A DNA stretch of 64,000 nt from Sinotaia quadrata. Taxonomy: Eukaryota > Mollusca > Gastropoda > Architaenioglossa > Viviparidae. The notes beneath the pieces are model-generated. The model searched no databases. It was not told where the DNA came from and worked only from the letters and a program-made list of their open reading frames with translations. The stretch covers positions 116,680,473 to 116,744,472 of the forward strand of contig CM054180.1 of assembly GCA_028829895.1 (NCBI GenBank), written 5' to 3'. Shown piece after piece: positions 37,556 through 48,489 of this stretch (position 1 is the stretch's first letter; each line of letters opens with the position of its first letter). The position numbers and the translations under genes were made by a program.

Positions 37556-38135
37556 TGGAAAACACTGTTAATTGAAAATCTCACCCCAGAGCGTTCGAGT
37601 GATGGAAGTTTTGCTTATGGAAGAGAGAATTGGTAAAAGACATGGCTGATGGCTGACGACGATTTGGTTAAAGAAGACAGAATTGACTCAGGCTATGCTT
37701 GATGAAGGTTTGCTTATAAAATACATTACAGATTTTGAGAGACGAAAGTCTAAATCGAAGACTTTTTTGAGACATGCGGTAATTTGAAAATTTCATTCAT
37801 GAAATCTAAGTGGAAAACTAAGCAAATGTCTATTAGTAAACGACTTTAAGAACAGACTCCATTCTTGCTAGATGACTGACAAAATCTTTGGCCGACTGAT
37901 GAAACAGCATTAATGGTGGACATTGTTGACTAAGATGAAGATTATAGGGCGGTTGGCTTGTACAAAGCATGTCTGATAAAAAACGTAAACGAAGAGAAAT
38001 GTTTTCGATTACTAAGTTATTAGAAGATAAGGTTGATGACGAAAGATTTTCTGGGGGAAGGCTCATGCGATGGAAGAACTAGACAGTTTGACTGATAGAA
38101 TGCTGTCTTTCTTTTGAAGGCTTAGTTGATGAATT

Positions 38136-38395
38136 TTAAGACAACTGGAACGTTTGGTTATTGTTATAAATGGTTTGATTCTTTGTTAATGTGCTGCTGT
38201 TGTTATAGTTATTTAAATCCGCCCACATGAACCTGTCATCTCCTATCACTGAAGGAAGACGTCTTATGAACGGTTCATAAAACTCTTCTAAGATTTGCTT
38301 TGTTGTGGACAACATAGGTCCAACATTATAGTGAAGCCCAATGTTCTTAACTGAAGCCTTTGAGATGTTCGCCATCGCTTCGTTGCTGAGTTTAC
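38136..38395 (-). CDS. Sulfotransferase exon 8: C-terminus and stop
   Basis: The acceptor TTATTTTCAG ends at 38396. It reads GKLSNEAMANISKASVKN, then PMLSTTKQILEEFYEPFI, RRL and GDDRFMWAD, and ends with an Asn-rich tail (NQT sites) before TAA at 38138-38136. The ML-x-T-x-x-IL-x-EFY-x-PF block is the usual C-terminal helix of the family. Confidence 0.92.
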
Positions 38396-41350
38396 CTGAA
38401 AATAAAGAAGGCATCGTTGAGTTTTTTTTTTAATTGAACAATCGGATGAATATTTAAATTAATATGTGAGTTTTTATGTCTTTGAAAAGTTTTCGTCTGG
38501 ATGCAAGATTTCTTCAGTCCAATCCAATACTCTAGCAGCGCTCTAGATATAAATTGTCTTCCAGTTGTCTTTTCCTTAGTTTTAGCAGCTATACTGTTAG
38601 CATTCAGTTCTTCAAGATAAGCAGCTACTGAGGCCACAGACTTGTGTTTCTGATTACCAGTATAGTGCCTATTATTAATTCTCCTTTGCCTTAGTTAAGT
38701 GTATATATATATGACGTGCGTGCATGCGTGTGTATGTGTTTATATATGTACAAATCTTCTGTGATGCTCATTAGAAGTAAAAGAAAAATACCTATCTATG
38801 ACTGTATCACTGAATGCATTCGATAATCTTGCGACAATTTAAGGTTAGTTTATTCTCAGGGCAGTGCTATAGTCAGGAAAGGGTAATTTTAAAGTTTTAT
38901 TAAATAAATGTGTTCTTTAGATAACAAGTGAGCATTCCATTTGTTGTCAAATAAAAAATAAATTTTTGATATGTCTGAACATAAATAAGAGAATATTAAG
39001 CAAATTATCGACTTTTAAAAATAGATTTTTATGTCTTGATGCGTTAAAATGTCACTTCATTGTATCTTTTTTGGTGTATTCTGTTCCAACCAGAAACTGA
39101 ATCGAGTAGTAATTGTTCTGTTATTTTATTCATTATTTTGCAGAGTCTGCACATAGAATCATTTGAGTTATTCATGATTATTGTTTTGTATGGGATTTCG
39201 TATTTAGTGCTTGATCTTGTGCAGCTGTTATGAGTGCGTCTATTTCTGCTTTCAAACCTGCCTCTTTCAACCATCTGTATGTTGATTGCTTTGTTAATGT
39301 TTCATCAGCCTGTCGCACAAACTGACCAATGAATGGTTTGGGGGCTCCAAGTACTTGCTAATGCCTGTTTCGCTGTTTTCTTCCACGTTCCTTTGTCTGT
39401 TTGTGGGGTTGGGTATAATCCACTCTACTGCTTCTCTCAGTGGCTCATCTCTGCTGTTATTCCAGATGGAGTCCACCAGGCCAATAACTTCTCCTCCAAT
39501 CACATCTTTTGATTTTCTTAAGTCCTCGGCCTCCCATTGTCCAATGTATGTCAACGTCTGCTTGTGAGCGTAAGGCTTTATGTATTGTGGGTAGTTTTCT
39601 TGTTTTTCTGTCCATTTCATTTATTTCATTTGTTGTCCAAGTTAAGATACCTCCAGTGTAGCTGATTACGGGTGTTACGTATGCGTTAAGGGCTTGTATT
39701 CTGTTAGCCCCATTTAGCTTGGACTCCAGGACTTGTCTAACCCGTTTTTCACACTGTCTCATAACCTTGGTCTTTACTTCACTCTGCATATTTTAATGTT
39801 GTAGTATCCCCACGTATTTATATCCCTTTTCAATTGAAACATCGATGATTTTCCTATGTCGAATTGTAGGGCCTTCTGTTGTTTTAATTCTGCTTTTATG
39901 GACGATAATTCTGCCACACTTCTCAAGGCCGAATTTCAGGTCAATGTCATCACTGCAGATCTTGACAGTATTGATCAGCGAAGTGCTGTCACGTTCATTT
40001 TTACTGTATAGCTTTAGATCGCCCATATTCAGTAGATAGCTGATAACCTGACGAGCTCTTATTTTGTATCCTGATCCTGCTTTCTGGATGACTTTGCAGA
40101 GGGGATTTAGGGCAATGCAGAACAGCAATAAGTGATAGAGAATCACTTTGAACGGTTCCACAGTTTATTGGTATGTCTGCAATTTTTATGTTGTTGCATT
40201 TGAGAGTGGTTTTCCAGTTTTTCATTGATTGTTGAATTAGGATCTGTACTGATGGTGCTATTTTGTACATTTTTTATTGTTACAAGTATCCATGAATCTG
40301 AAACTGAGCCATAGACCTTTTGAAAGTCATGCACTGCCATTGCAGGGTTTATTCTTCTTTTTATTCTTCTTCTTCTTCTTCTTATGATGATAATTAATAT
40401 CATCATCATAGAAAAAATAGTTAGTTTCCATGCATAAACAAATAACAAACCGACGACATTTGAAATAAGTTGATGAACAAAAGTTAAAGACAAATTAACA
40501 AACGAAAAAATGATTGTAAAGTCACGTTTCATTGTGACCTCTTTAAACACAAATTAACAAACGAGAAAATGATTCTAAAGTCACGTTTCATTGTGACCTC
40601 TTTAAAGCGGGACGGCGGGATAAAGGGAATTCTTAGGGATCGCAAATAGTTCTAAAAATCTCCTTTTCATGGTGAAAATTAAATACTGTAATGAAAACCA
40701 AAACTACATACCTAGTTTTAAGAAGTCAAAGACCTGCTGAAGGTGACCTTTAATATCTTTGGTATAGTCTTCATATCTCAGGAAAAGAATTTGATCTCGG
40801 GGAAAGATTCTCAGCCAGTCCTCCAGTATTTCTGGATACATGCCTTCCTGGAAGCCAATCTAAAGCAGAAGCAAATTACAAAAATGGAACTTTAAAGTGA
40901 AAGGTTTTCAGTTTTTAAAGTTTTGAAGTGAATACAAATTATGGCGATAAGTGAAACGAGTGTAAGAGAAAGAAAACCCAATAGCGCAAAATATGTAATT
41001 AAAATAAAAAAATAAATAAAAAAAAGACCCGAGATAAAGCACGTAGACAAAAACAGTGCGTTGAGACACTCTACCTTGTAAGTACGTTTCCAGAGTGTAA
41101 AGTTGTAGATACAATGCCTCAGCGACCATCTGGCAAAACAGTCTTTGTACTTCGACAATGCATCCAGGACACAGTCGTGAAAGACTTCAGGTGATGGAAT
41201 TTTCGGTAATGCCTTCCCTTTTACGGCATTGTACATATAAAGGAATCTGGAATAAAGTCTGTAAACATCCAGAACTAAGTGAAGAAACACCGAAAAGGAA
41301 ACTTACAGTATGTCTATTAACGCACGCACATTTATACACACACACACACA

Positions 41351-41405
<55 letters not shown>

Positions 41406-44400
41406 ACACCACACACTAAGACACTCATACATATGCACACACAGACGCAGGCATATCACATCTTCAGCGAAGTGTTATTGATTTTCAATTAATATTTATC
41501 TAAGCATTTTATTTATTGAATCGAAAATAAATGAAAGTGGTAAATATGAAACAAAAGAACATCTTTAAACAAGCAATGATATCAGGGACAAAGGGGAACG
41601 ATGCATTATTAGCTTCACTCATTGTGATCATTTCAATGATCGCTAGTCGATCATTAATAGATGACGCAGATCACCTCAGTAAAACTTAGTTAGACAGTCG
41701 TCCCTATCCAAACGCGGACAGGTGTACGCACACACGGGTGATCGATTATTACATCTTTCTGTGTTCTTGCAAAACTGACGCACGTAAATACGCACTGGAT
41801 AAGTTGCTAGAATCTTCTCTGGCTATCTGCCAGACTAGAGTTTGGAAAGGATAAAAACCTTTGCATGAAACTTCTGTGTTGCAGTTGATCATTCTAAAAA
41901 GCACCTTACCAGGCGCTTAGAAAATACTTTTTTGTTGTTGTGACAATGACACCAGACTGACTGTTGTCACAAGACCACTCACGCTCAGTGTGTCTAATGT
42001 CTTGGCACGATAAGTTGCATATTACACAGAACCTCTCCAAGTAGGGACAATGGCTGTCAGCATATGCAAAATATATATCTTGTACAAAATGGACATAAAT
42101 AACTGCCTACTTGGAAGCACGCACAAACAACCACACAAAAAAAAACAATGCACACACACATATTCATTCATATTCATTCATTCATACATACAATCGTACA
42201 AATTGCAGCTTAACCAATATTTTGTTATAGACACATACGTCTTTCACATAAATGATGCAAAATGTAAAAATATTACACAGAATAAGTGCTAATTTAATTA
42301 GCAAAAATTACCGATGTTGAATTTAGCCCATTTTCGAGGCTTGTGTTTGAAAAAGAATATTATCACTAAGATCAAATATTATTAAGGAAACATTAATATG
42401 TACCAATCCCAAAATATATTTTCTTGGCACAAATTTATGACATTCACTAACTACTCTCATTGTTGTACAACATGAATGTACATAATGACTTTCATCCCAC
42501 TGCGACCAAAGTTGCTATCAGGGAGAATTTACGTCTCAAGGACAATCATCGCTAGATGTTGGATGTCGGCACCTTTCTTGTTAAAAACGTCATAAAGTGG
42601 TAAGGTAAATATTGGCTGCGACCAATTTGTACCTAGAAACAGGATGGCGGATAATAAAAATGATTTTAGCCTCTGGAAACAAGTGACGTATTTGACTTGC
42701 AACAGTCAAGCGCGGCTCTGTGCAGTTCTCGTTGCCTAGGAACGATGGCCATTGGAAGCTGTAAAAGAAGTATGGCGCCGAGGCGTCACCTGTCAACCAA
42801 AGAAAGTTAATACAAATTATGTTTTGACAGACAGCTAACTATAAACAAAGCAAAGATTCTTTCACAAAAGCAACTACAAAGTACCGCTACATCGCAAATT
42901 ATATTGAAACAACTCTGAAATGCCTCACGAGAACAAATAGAAAAACATTACATTTTAACAGACATATGCAAATATAACAATCGAATTATTTTTAGACAAA
43001 CAACTGCAAGTAGGGGGACACAAATTATTCTTATTCAAATAACAACAATAAGGCTGATTATATTAAGACTAAAACTACAAGCAAACTGCTCTCTTTTTGA
43101 CAAAAAAGCTATACGTGTAAATGAACTTCAAACCGGTAAATCAATATATGCAAATGATGTTGTTTCCTAAAAATATAATTAAGAAAATTGTGTTCTGTAT
43201 AACCAAAAATATACAATCAGGCAATCTTTTTAATAATTGCCTGATTGTATATTTTTGGTTATAAAGAACACAATTTTCTTAATTATATTTTTTAATTAAA
43301 CAAAATATATTTCATAAAACAAATAAGTAAATTATATCTGACAAGCAATTACAATTTTGAAGCTTAATGATTTTGAAACAATAAATAGAATTAAACAAAC
43401 AATACCCACATTTAAGCAAATTATGCTTATTTCAGTAGCTTGACGTAAACATGGTGTAAGAATATGTGGCGGAGTAAATTTGCCTAACCCTATTTCTAAA
43501 ATTAATAATTATATATTTGTTGCTAATGTCAGAGTGACACGGCCTTTGACACTGCTTATGCTGCTATTTTTAAGTATCTGAGTTGGAGTAAACAATCCAG
43601 ATAAATAATATGCTAGACTTGCTGATGCAATCCAAACCAGTTCAAACTAGATGAGTAGTTTTTCTGACTAATAGTCTCTTACTTGTTCATGACAAATACA
43701 TCCAATGGGGATGGACCGAAATTTATTTTGTTGAAGAAAGTCCTAGCATACACTGTACCTGAGTTGTTATTTTAGCTCTGGTAGTTATAAAAATATCATC
43801 ATGCGCAGTATCTGAAGGTCATGTCACGTTGACATTTAACATATTATATAATAATTAAATTTAGAAAGAGTAAGGGCAATATCATTAAAGTTCAATTCAA
43901 GAACATTTATTTCCACGTTTCATTACGTGGATAAGCATCGTAAAATAGAAACTAAAGCAACGCGAAATATCAAAGTGTTTAACAGATAAATTTATACGAA
44001 GGCAACGACATTAGAGAACATTCGGCACAACCTTCCATCAGTATAACACTATTGCTATAGAAATATTGAATCCATAGAGATATTTTGCAAGTAAATTATG
44101 AAATTAAAAAGAAATAACCTTTCTCGAATGGTATAATGTCGTCCTGCCAGTAAAGCTTCATAAGACAAATTTATTTTACTTTCAAGGTCTGAAATGAGTA
44201 AAAACTTCTATTGTTCATTAAGTTTTAAAGAAACTATAAAGTGTCATTTGAAATTACAAATATTTTTAAATACCAACAATGTGATTTCCTTTTCCAAATG
44301 CCTTTAAATCATTCTCGATGAAAGGGATCACTTTATTGAAGATAGCTGTATACGCATCAAAGGTTGTATCTGGAGTAGAAATATTTTAAAACGTCAGGCA

Positions 44401-46862
44401 AAGGTTGTATCTGGAGTAGAAATATTTTAAAACGTCAGGCAAAGGTTGTATCTGGAGTAGAAATATTTTAAAACGTCAGGCAAACGTTGTATCTGGAGTA
44501 GAAATATTTTAAAACATCAGGCAAACGTTGTATCTGAAGTAGAAATATTTTAAAACGTCAGTCAAGTGTTGTATCTGAAGTAGAAATATTTTAAAACGTC
44601 AGGCTAAAAGACACAGTAAGAAGAGCAACGTAAACAAGTTTAGGCAAAATGCATAATTTACTTTCAAATACTTTTCTGTTTATTTTATTAGTGAAGCAAA
44701 TTATTTACAATTATTTATATATTCATTAATGATGATGATGGTGACGTTGAATAAAAGAACAGGAAGTAGCAAAAAGAGGCACAGAGAGATAGACTATACG
44801 CAAACTCAGAAAGAACAAAAATAGAGAAAGAGATTAATATTTGTGCCCTCTAGATGGATGTGAAAACGGGTGCTGCTAAGTCTTCCAAGACCAACTCATA
44901 ACTGATAATGTCTGATCGACGAACGGTTCTTTGCAGGCCTTGGACGGGAAGACACTGCTAGCGAAAGAGTGTAGCGAGTACAGTGAAAGTATTCAAATCA
45001 GCAACCATTCACAGCCATTATTGTGCCTGATCCTATTTTGGAGCCAGTTACAGACGTAAGGTTAAGCCAGAACTCCTTCGATCTGCAGAGATCTGTAATG
45101 AGGTCATATGATGCAGCATGCTTGCAATTACCCTTCTCTGACGTAATAACAATGTGGCTGATGTCACCTAATTATCCAGCACTAATTATAGATAAATTAA
45201 CATAATGCAAGAACATGAGATTACATTTATTTAAATAAAATTATTTTAATGAACTGCACGAGGTGTACAGACCATATTCAAAATATCGCTTTAATGTTTC
45301 ATGATGAAAATATGTGAAACAACCAGTAGAGAATTTAAAAAATAATTTACAGTAATTTTACAGGGAAAAAATGCTCTCCCACAACTCAGAAAACATATTC
45401 AAGACACAAGCACTGAAGAAAAAATTCTCCATAAAATTGAAAAGCAAAGGCAAAAATTAAAGAGATATACTACAGCAATTTGCATGTCCAGACTTGAGAA
45501 CTTTTATGGAATTTGATTAAACATGCACATTACGTTTATTTACCAACATGACTGCGAGACAACTTACTAGAGTAGCGAGTTAAGCTAAACCATTTGGGTT
45601 CTTTGATGGTACCGATCACGTCAGGATGCAGAGTGAGCCGGAAGTACAAGTCCGTAGTGCCGCTTTTCGTAACTCCAGCAAGAAAAAAGTATGGCACACA
45701 TCGGAGTGTTGTGGCGTTGCCATACCAACATGGGTTCTTGCTGTTGTTGATATAATCGAACGGGCCCTGACAGAGAATGGAGTTTCCATGTCGATTATCT
45801 TCGCTAAATTATTTCACGAAGATTTGTTTAATTTAAAAATAAATGTTTAGTTTTGTTTTTATAATTAAATAATCGTCTTTGTTGTTTTCGTGGTTATCAT
45901 AGTTGTCGCTGTTTGTCATCGTTATCAATATAATTATAACTTTAAATACTTAGCGAAAATACACGAGAGATATTTAGAGTAAATTTTCAAGCTTAATGGT
46001 GGTGGTGGTGGTTCAAAACAATTATTATATGTAGCATCACGTACGATAGTTGTTAAAAATGATCTGTAATGTACTTTATTCTGATTATAATAAATCAATG
46101 CGCTTGTAGGGGATTGGGTGTTTGAGTGTACGTTATGGGAAAGATAAACTGTGACTGGTGATAACGCAAGGAAGGTCGATGACACAAACGAAATATTAAC
46201 TACCATATAACAGCTGTCGTTATTTGATGTCGTAAAATATTAGATAGGCTGTAGATTGGGAATTCCTTGTAGGTTTTTTTTCTCCCCAAAAGTGTTTATT
46301 GGAGTTATTTGAAAATCAATCTATATATTCATTCAAATCAATTAGCCAGAACAACTAACGCATCTACAAAACAGTCATTATATCAATCATTAAATCAATC
46401 AATCAATCAATCAATGAACGTATGAAGCAGACGATCAGTTAAGAAATCGATTATAATTATTTATCAGCCATTCTAATAACTGATACACCATCAAATCAAA
46501 CAAATCAATTTGTCAATAATTAATCACGATTGCAAGAATCATTCGTTCCGGTGTTGAACAAAATCTTACCAGATATCCATACTGAACCCCCACTGGTGGA
46601 CTTTTCGACGCTTCTGATGTACACGGTGGGAACAATGGGAAGTCACCCACAAACTCCCCCCTATAATGGGCTGCAGCACTACGGAAATAAGCGTCATTCA
46701 GAGCGTCTTCGTTATATACTGACCGCCTGAATTCAAAACAAAAACAGGTGCTTTTTAGATGGCAATGGTGATAATGATGATGTTGATGATGATGACGATG
46801 GATGGGGGTGATGGTAATTGCTTTGGTGATAGTGACGACGATGATGTCCATAAGTATATATA

Positions 46863-46936
<74 letters not shown>

Positions 46937-47348
46937 ACACACACACACATGTACACGGGTGGTCAAATATTCTTAAATAACGTGTATTCTCATACACATA
47001 CTTCATATGTGCGCACTTCACACACGTACACACGCATACGCATACACACACCACATACATTTACACAACTACACATACACATGTCACACACACATACACA
47101 CCTCACCCACATATGCACACACTTCACACATACACACTCACATCTCACACAAACACACTCATATACACCTCACATCAAACACACAGGAATATCTCGGAGT
47201 TATGTATTTTTTACCTGAGAACTCTGGAATGATTCGTGTAAAATAGTCTGGCGAGTTCAGTGATGCTCCAGAGTATCATGACCAGTATCAGACCGGCTAT
47301 AAAATAAGTTTTTAATCTTTTCTGGCACATTCGAACTACAAACACCAT
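38136..47348 (-). CDS. Carbohydrate sulfotransferase, CHST15-like (complete, eight coding exons)
   Basis: Eight minus-strand exons join in phase into 440 codons plus stop: 47348-47215, 46726-46570, 45766-45568, 44369-44274, 42789-42633, 41246-41075, 40859-40712 and 38395-38136. Order in the protein: short basic cytoplasmic end, membrane signal anchor (about residues 15-30), stem, then the sulfotransferase fold. TKSGTT (130-135) is the loop that binds the 5'-phosphosulfate of PAPS, and IIRHPVSR (241-248) is the 3'-phosphate site. A late YEDY/FDFLKL segment and EEFYEPFIRRL near the C-terminus are typical of Golgi glycan sulfotransferases. The family moves sulfate from PAPS to sugars; CHST15 acts on O-6 of GalNAc-4-sulfate in chondroitin. 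The exact acceptor sugar here is unknown. Molluscs have many CHST15-like paralogues. Several Asn-X-Ser/Thr sites fit a Golgi lumenal protein. Confidence 0.9.
39040..40345 (-). pseudogene. Decayed non-LTR retrotransposon (reverse transcriptase and C-terminal part)
   Basis: Minus-strand frames in series keep pieces of a LINE-type polymerase. A motif-A-like segment VHDFQKVYGSV lies near 40305-40345. HLLLFCIALNPL and the catalytic region LLNMGDLKLYSK lie near 40000-40045. FGLEKCGRIIVHKS, YKYVGILQH and RQVLESKLNGANRIQALNAY follow, then KTRKL and GGRGL. A distal CRLC...H-like segment near 39060-39160 resembles the zinc motif before a restriction-like endonuclease. The usual catalytic Asp-Asp is changed to Gly-Asp and at least three frameshifts separate the pieces, so it is dead. 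It lies in the same orientation as the host gene. The clade (R4/NeSL/R2-like) is only suggested. Confidence 0.8.
40490..40607. repeat. 59-bp tandem duplication
   Basis: ACAAATTAACAAACGA-AAAA through GTGACCTCTTTAAA occurs twice at a 59-base offset with only a few differences, 105 bases from the exon 7 donor. Confidence 0.9.
40712..40859 (-). CDS. Sulfotransferase exon 7
   Basis: The acceptor CTGCTTTAG ends at 40860 and the donor is ACTAG|GTATGT at 40711. It reads IGFQEGMYPEILEDWLRIFP, RDQILFLRYEDYTKD and VFDFLKL. The GxY...L-DWL-.FP and YEDY blocks are strong family signatures. Confidence 0.92.
41075..41246 (-). CDS. Sulfotransferase exon 6
   Basis: The acceptor TTATTCCAG ends at 41247 and the donor is ACAAG|GTAGAG at 41074. 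It reads RFLYMYNAVKGKALP, then VFHDCVLDALSKYKDCF and RHCIYNFTLW. The Cys pattern and the CIYNFTL segment correspond to the CVYN-TL stretch of CHST15-like enzymes and include a glycosylation site. Confidence 0.88.
41247..42632 (-). other. Sulfotransferase intron 5
   Basis: Contains (CA)n at about 41331-41400 and otherwise unique AT-rich sequence, including ATGATCGC/GATCATT-type short inverted words near 41620-41660. No exon was recognised. Confidence 0.85.
42633..42789 (-). CDS. Sulfotransferase exon 5: 3'-phosphate-binding strand
   Basis: The acceptor TTGACAG ends at 42790 and the donor is TCTAG|GTACAA at 42632. It reads GDASAPYFFYSFQWPS, later EPRLTVASQIRHLFPEAK and IIFIIRHPVS. The last part is the 3'-phosphate-binding strand, with the conserved Arg and Ser. 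The following Arg is split by the intron. Confidence 0.92.
43169..43292. repeat. 56-bp inverted repeat with 12-base spacer
   Basis: The left arm runs 43169-43224 and the right arm 43237-43292. They are reverse complements with a single G/T difference I can see (GTATAACC against TTATAACC). The arms contain TTAAGAAAATTGTGTTCT and CCAAAAATATACAATCAGGC. Transcribed in the sulfotransferase intron it would fold into an almost perfect stem. There is no target-site duplication that I can define. Confidence 0.92.
43500..43750 (+). repeat. Dispersed repeat family C, copy 1
   Basis: Shares TTGGAGTAAACAA, GATGCAATCCAAACCAGT, TTTCTGACTAATAGTCTC, ATGGACCG and TGTTGAAGAA with the reverse complement of about 48490-48720. 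Divergence is roughly a fifth to a quarter by eye. It is non-coding. Confidence 0.75.
44274..44369 (-). CDS. Sulfotransferase exon 4
   Basis: Begins after CTACTCCAG and ends before GTATTT. It reads NTTFDAYTAIFNKVIPFIEN and on to NHIVG. Its acceptor and first dozen bases belong to a 41-bp unit repeated six times upstream in the intron (44359-44604). The copy nearest the exon is the only one that keeps the reading frame open. Confidence 0.88.
44359..44604. repeat. 41-bp tandem repeat, 6 copies, containing the exon 4 splice acceptor
   Basis: The plus-strand unit AAAGGTTGTATCTGGAGTAG plus AAATATTTTAAAACGTCAGG and C starts at 44359, 44400, 44441, 44482, 44523 and 44564. Read on the minus strand each copy holds CTGAC or CTGAT (branch-point like), a pyrimidine-rich stretch, CTACTCCAG or CTACTTCAG, and ATACAAC, which is the exon 4 start. 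The copy at 44359-44399 supplies the real acceptor; the five others lie inside the intron. Confidence 0.95.
44605..45567 (-). other. Rest of sulfotransferase intron 3
   Basis: AT-rich unique sequence with no exon, long repeat or motif that I can support. One TGACGTAA lies near 45140. Confidence 0.8.
45568..45766 (-). CDS. Sulfotransferase exon 3: 5'-phosphosulfate-binding loop
   Basis: The acceptor TCTGTCAG ends at 45767 and the donor is CTA|GTAAGT at 45567. It contains NPCWYGNATTLRCVPYFF, then AGVTKSGTTDLYFRL, the PAPS-binding loop with the key Lys, then LHPDV and KEPKWF, the usual order in CHST15-like proteins. Phase 1 at the end. Confidence 0.92.
45767..46569 (-). other. Sulfotransferase intron 2
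   Basis: Contains a short GGT run at about 45998-46012 and (AATC)n at about 46384-46412. Nothing else was recognised. Confidence 0.85.
46570..46726 (-). CDS. Sulfotransferase exon 2: lumenal stem
   Basis: The acceptor GAATTCAG ends at 46727 and the donor is CTG|GTAAGA at 46569. After the split Arg codon it reads RSVYNEDALNDAYF and runs to QYGYL in phase 0. This is the variable stem region of Golgi sulfotransferases. Assignment rests on in-phase joins and splice sites rather than strong motifs. Confidence 0.8.
46727..47214 (-). other. Sulfotransferase intron 1 with (CA)n
   Basis: Contains a GATGAT-rich segment (46770-46845), a (CA)n run at about 46867-46950 and CA-rich degenerate sequence up to 47180. 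The histidine/threonine open frames across it are repeat translations. Confidence 0.9.
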
Positions 47349-47354
47349 TTGAAT
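47215..47354 (-). CDS. Sulfotransferase exon 1: start codon and signal anchor
   Basis: The ATG is at 47348-47346 (minus strand). It gives MVFVVRMCQKRLK, then a hydrophobic helix YFIAGLILVMILWSI, then the start of the stem with an NHS glycosylation site. Basic residues before the helix predict a type II (N-in) Golgi protein. The donor is CTCAG|GTAAAA at 47214, phase 2. A CACTTTCAG just upstream (47355-47363) could be an acceptor, which would put the first exon, entirely 5' UTR, further away. Confidence 0.85.
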
Positions 47355-47449
47355 CTGAAAGTGATCAATGCCGATAATCATAAATGCTATAGTTTTTAAT
47401 GCGATTGTAACTCTACATTCAGTTACGTATTTAAACAGTGTGACGCTAA

Positions 47450-47790
47450 CGCCACCTAGTGAGTGGTTAAGATTATTATTATTATTAATTAATCATCAAA
47501 AAATCATTACAAGCGATGATAAGGTTAATTTATGTTATTAATAATTCTCCAGATTACACCACTCGTCTCTCTCACTTGGCGGATATGCAGGCGCTGTAAA
47601 TGTTTTCTCTCTTCCATCGTACAATATTTCCGTAGGTAGAAATCTTATTATTAAAGGAAAAGACAAATCAGTCCTTAATCTATATTTAGCGAGCCCCCAT
47701 CCACCCACTATCTTTCCAACGTATGTTTGTCAATATGTTTAAGAAGGTCAATACATTTATTAAATCAACAATCAAATATATAACACATGA
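47450..47790 (-). repeat. Dispersed repeat family A, copy 2
   Basis: Reverse-complement match of 11870-12285, 100 bases upstream of the sulfotransferase start codon. One edge is GACGCTAACGCCACCTAGTG; CTCTCTCACTTGGCG and AGCCCCCATCCACCCACT are also shared. A short third piece with the same GCTAACGCCACCTAGT edge lies at 53045-53100. Confidence 0.78.
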
Positions 47791-48489
47791 ATTTAATCAA
47801 AGAGTGTTGACATTTACAGCACTTCCACTACAATGTTCAATTAACTCTGGACAATAATGTTCAGTATATCCTAGCATAGATATAAGTAGTTAATGAACAT
47901 AAATACATAATCATCATGGAAATGAGAGTAGAGTTCAGAGAAATAAAGCCAAAGCGCATAACCTTTTCAAAGATGGCGGCTGTCGCCAGCATGGGTTTCA
48001 CAGTCACACGGTTTGCAACAAGTCACTGCCTTTCATATTTAGGCAAGGTCTCACGTGTCCCTTCTAGAGGCATGTTGCACTACTGTTCCATAATCTTCCA
48101 CATACTCTCCAAGCATGACGTAGAGAATCGTCCTGAATTTCACACGCGCTCTCAAGCGCAAGGAATGTTCTTAAATTTCCGTGTGTGTTTACTTAAAACA
48201 CCACAAAGAACATTCAAAATAATCTTCATGAATTCTTGAGACCAAACTCAAGCCACACTTTCTTCCACATTGGCACTTGAATGGAATTCAAAGAGATCAA
48301 CTTACAGGAACACATTTTACAGATAAGTTGATGACAATGTTGGATGCACATACCAAAGTATTCACCTAGAGTAGAGTAGTCACTGTAGCATCAAGTGACA
48401 ATCAAAAACAAAAAGGCTTGCTCGTAAGCTAATGATCGTCTTTATGACCAGACTCACATTATGTCGAAATTCAAAGTGATAGAATAGAT
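47791..48489. other. Upstream region with AAGATGGCGGC motif
   Basis: Holds AAGATGGCGGC at 47970-47980 (plus strand), a full YY1-type site that often lies at initiation regions, in a GC-richer pocket of about 300 bases. A 107-codon open frame covers 47916-48239 but matches nothing I know. It may be a transposable element or a promoter of a plus-strand transcript. Neither is proven. Confidence 0.35.

Larger units (their letters stand above)
35171..38135. other. Intergenic stretch downstream of the sulfotransferase gene
   Basis: Tandem and dispersed repeats fill most of it (35181-35328, 35900-36190, 36533-36731, 36955-37220, 37345-37555), with a CRE palindrome at 36414. I saw no clear minus-strand polyadenylation hexamer close to the stop at 38136, so the 3' UTR end is unknown. 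Confidence 0.6.
38396..40711 (-). other. Sulfotransferase intron 7
   Basis: The longest intron of the gene. It contains the reverse-transcriptase relic (39040-40345), a (CTT)n run at about 40361-40384 and a 59-bp tandem duplication (40490-40607). The remaining 600 bases next to exon 8 are AT-rich with nothing visible. Confidence 0.85.
42790..44273 (-). other. Sulfotransferase intron 4
   Basis: Contains the long hairpin at 43169-43292 and the family C dispersed repeat at about 43500-43750. The rest is AT-rich with no visible feature. Confidence 0.85.

Noticed and set aside
39355..40039. Plus-strand frames across 39.3-40.0 kb
   Set aside because: They are antisense shadows of the decayed reverse transcriptase on the minus strand.
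47916..48239. 107-codon plus-strand frame containing MAAVASMGFTVTRF
   Set aside because: The ATG lies inside a YY1-type motif, which explains the good context. The protein resembles nothing known and the region may be repeat-derived.
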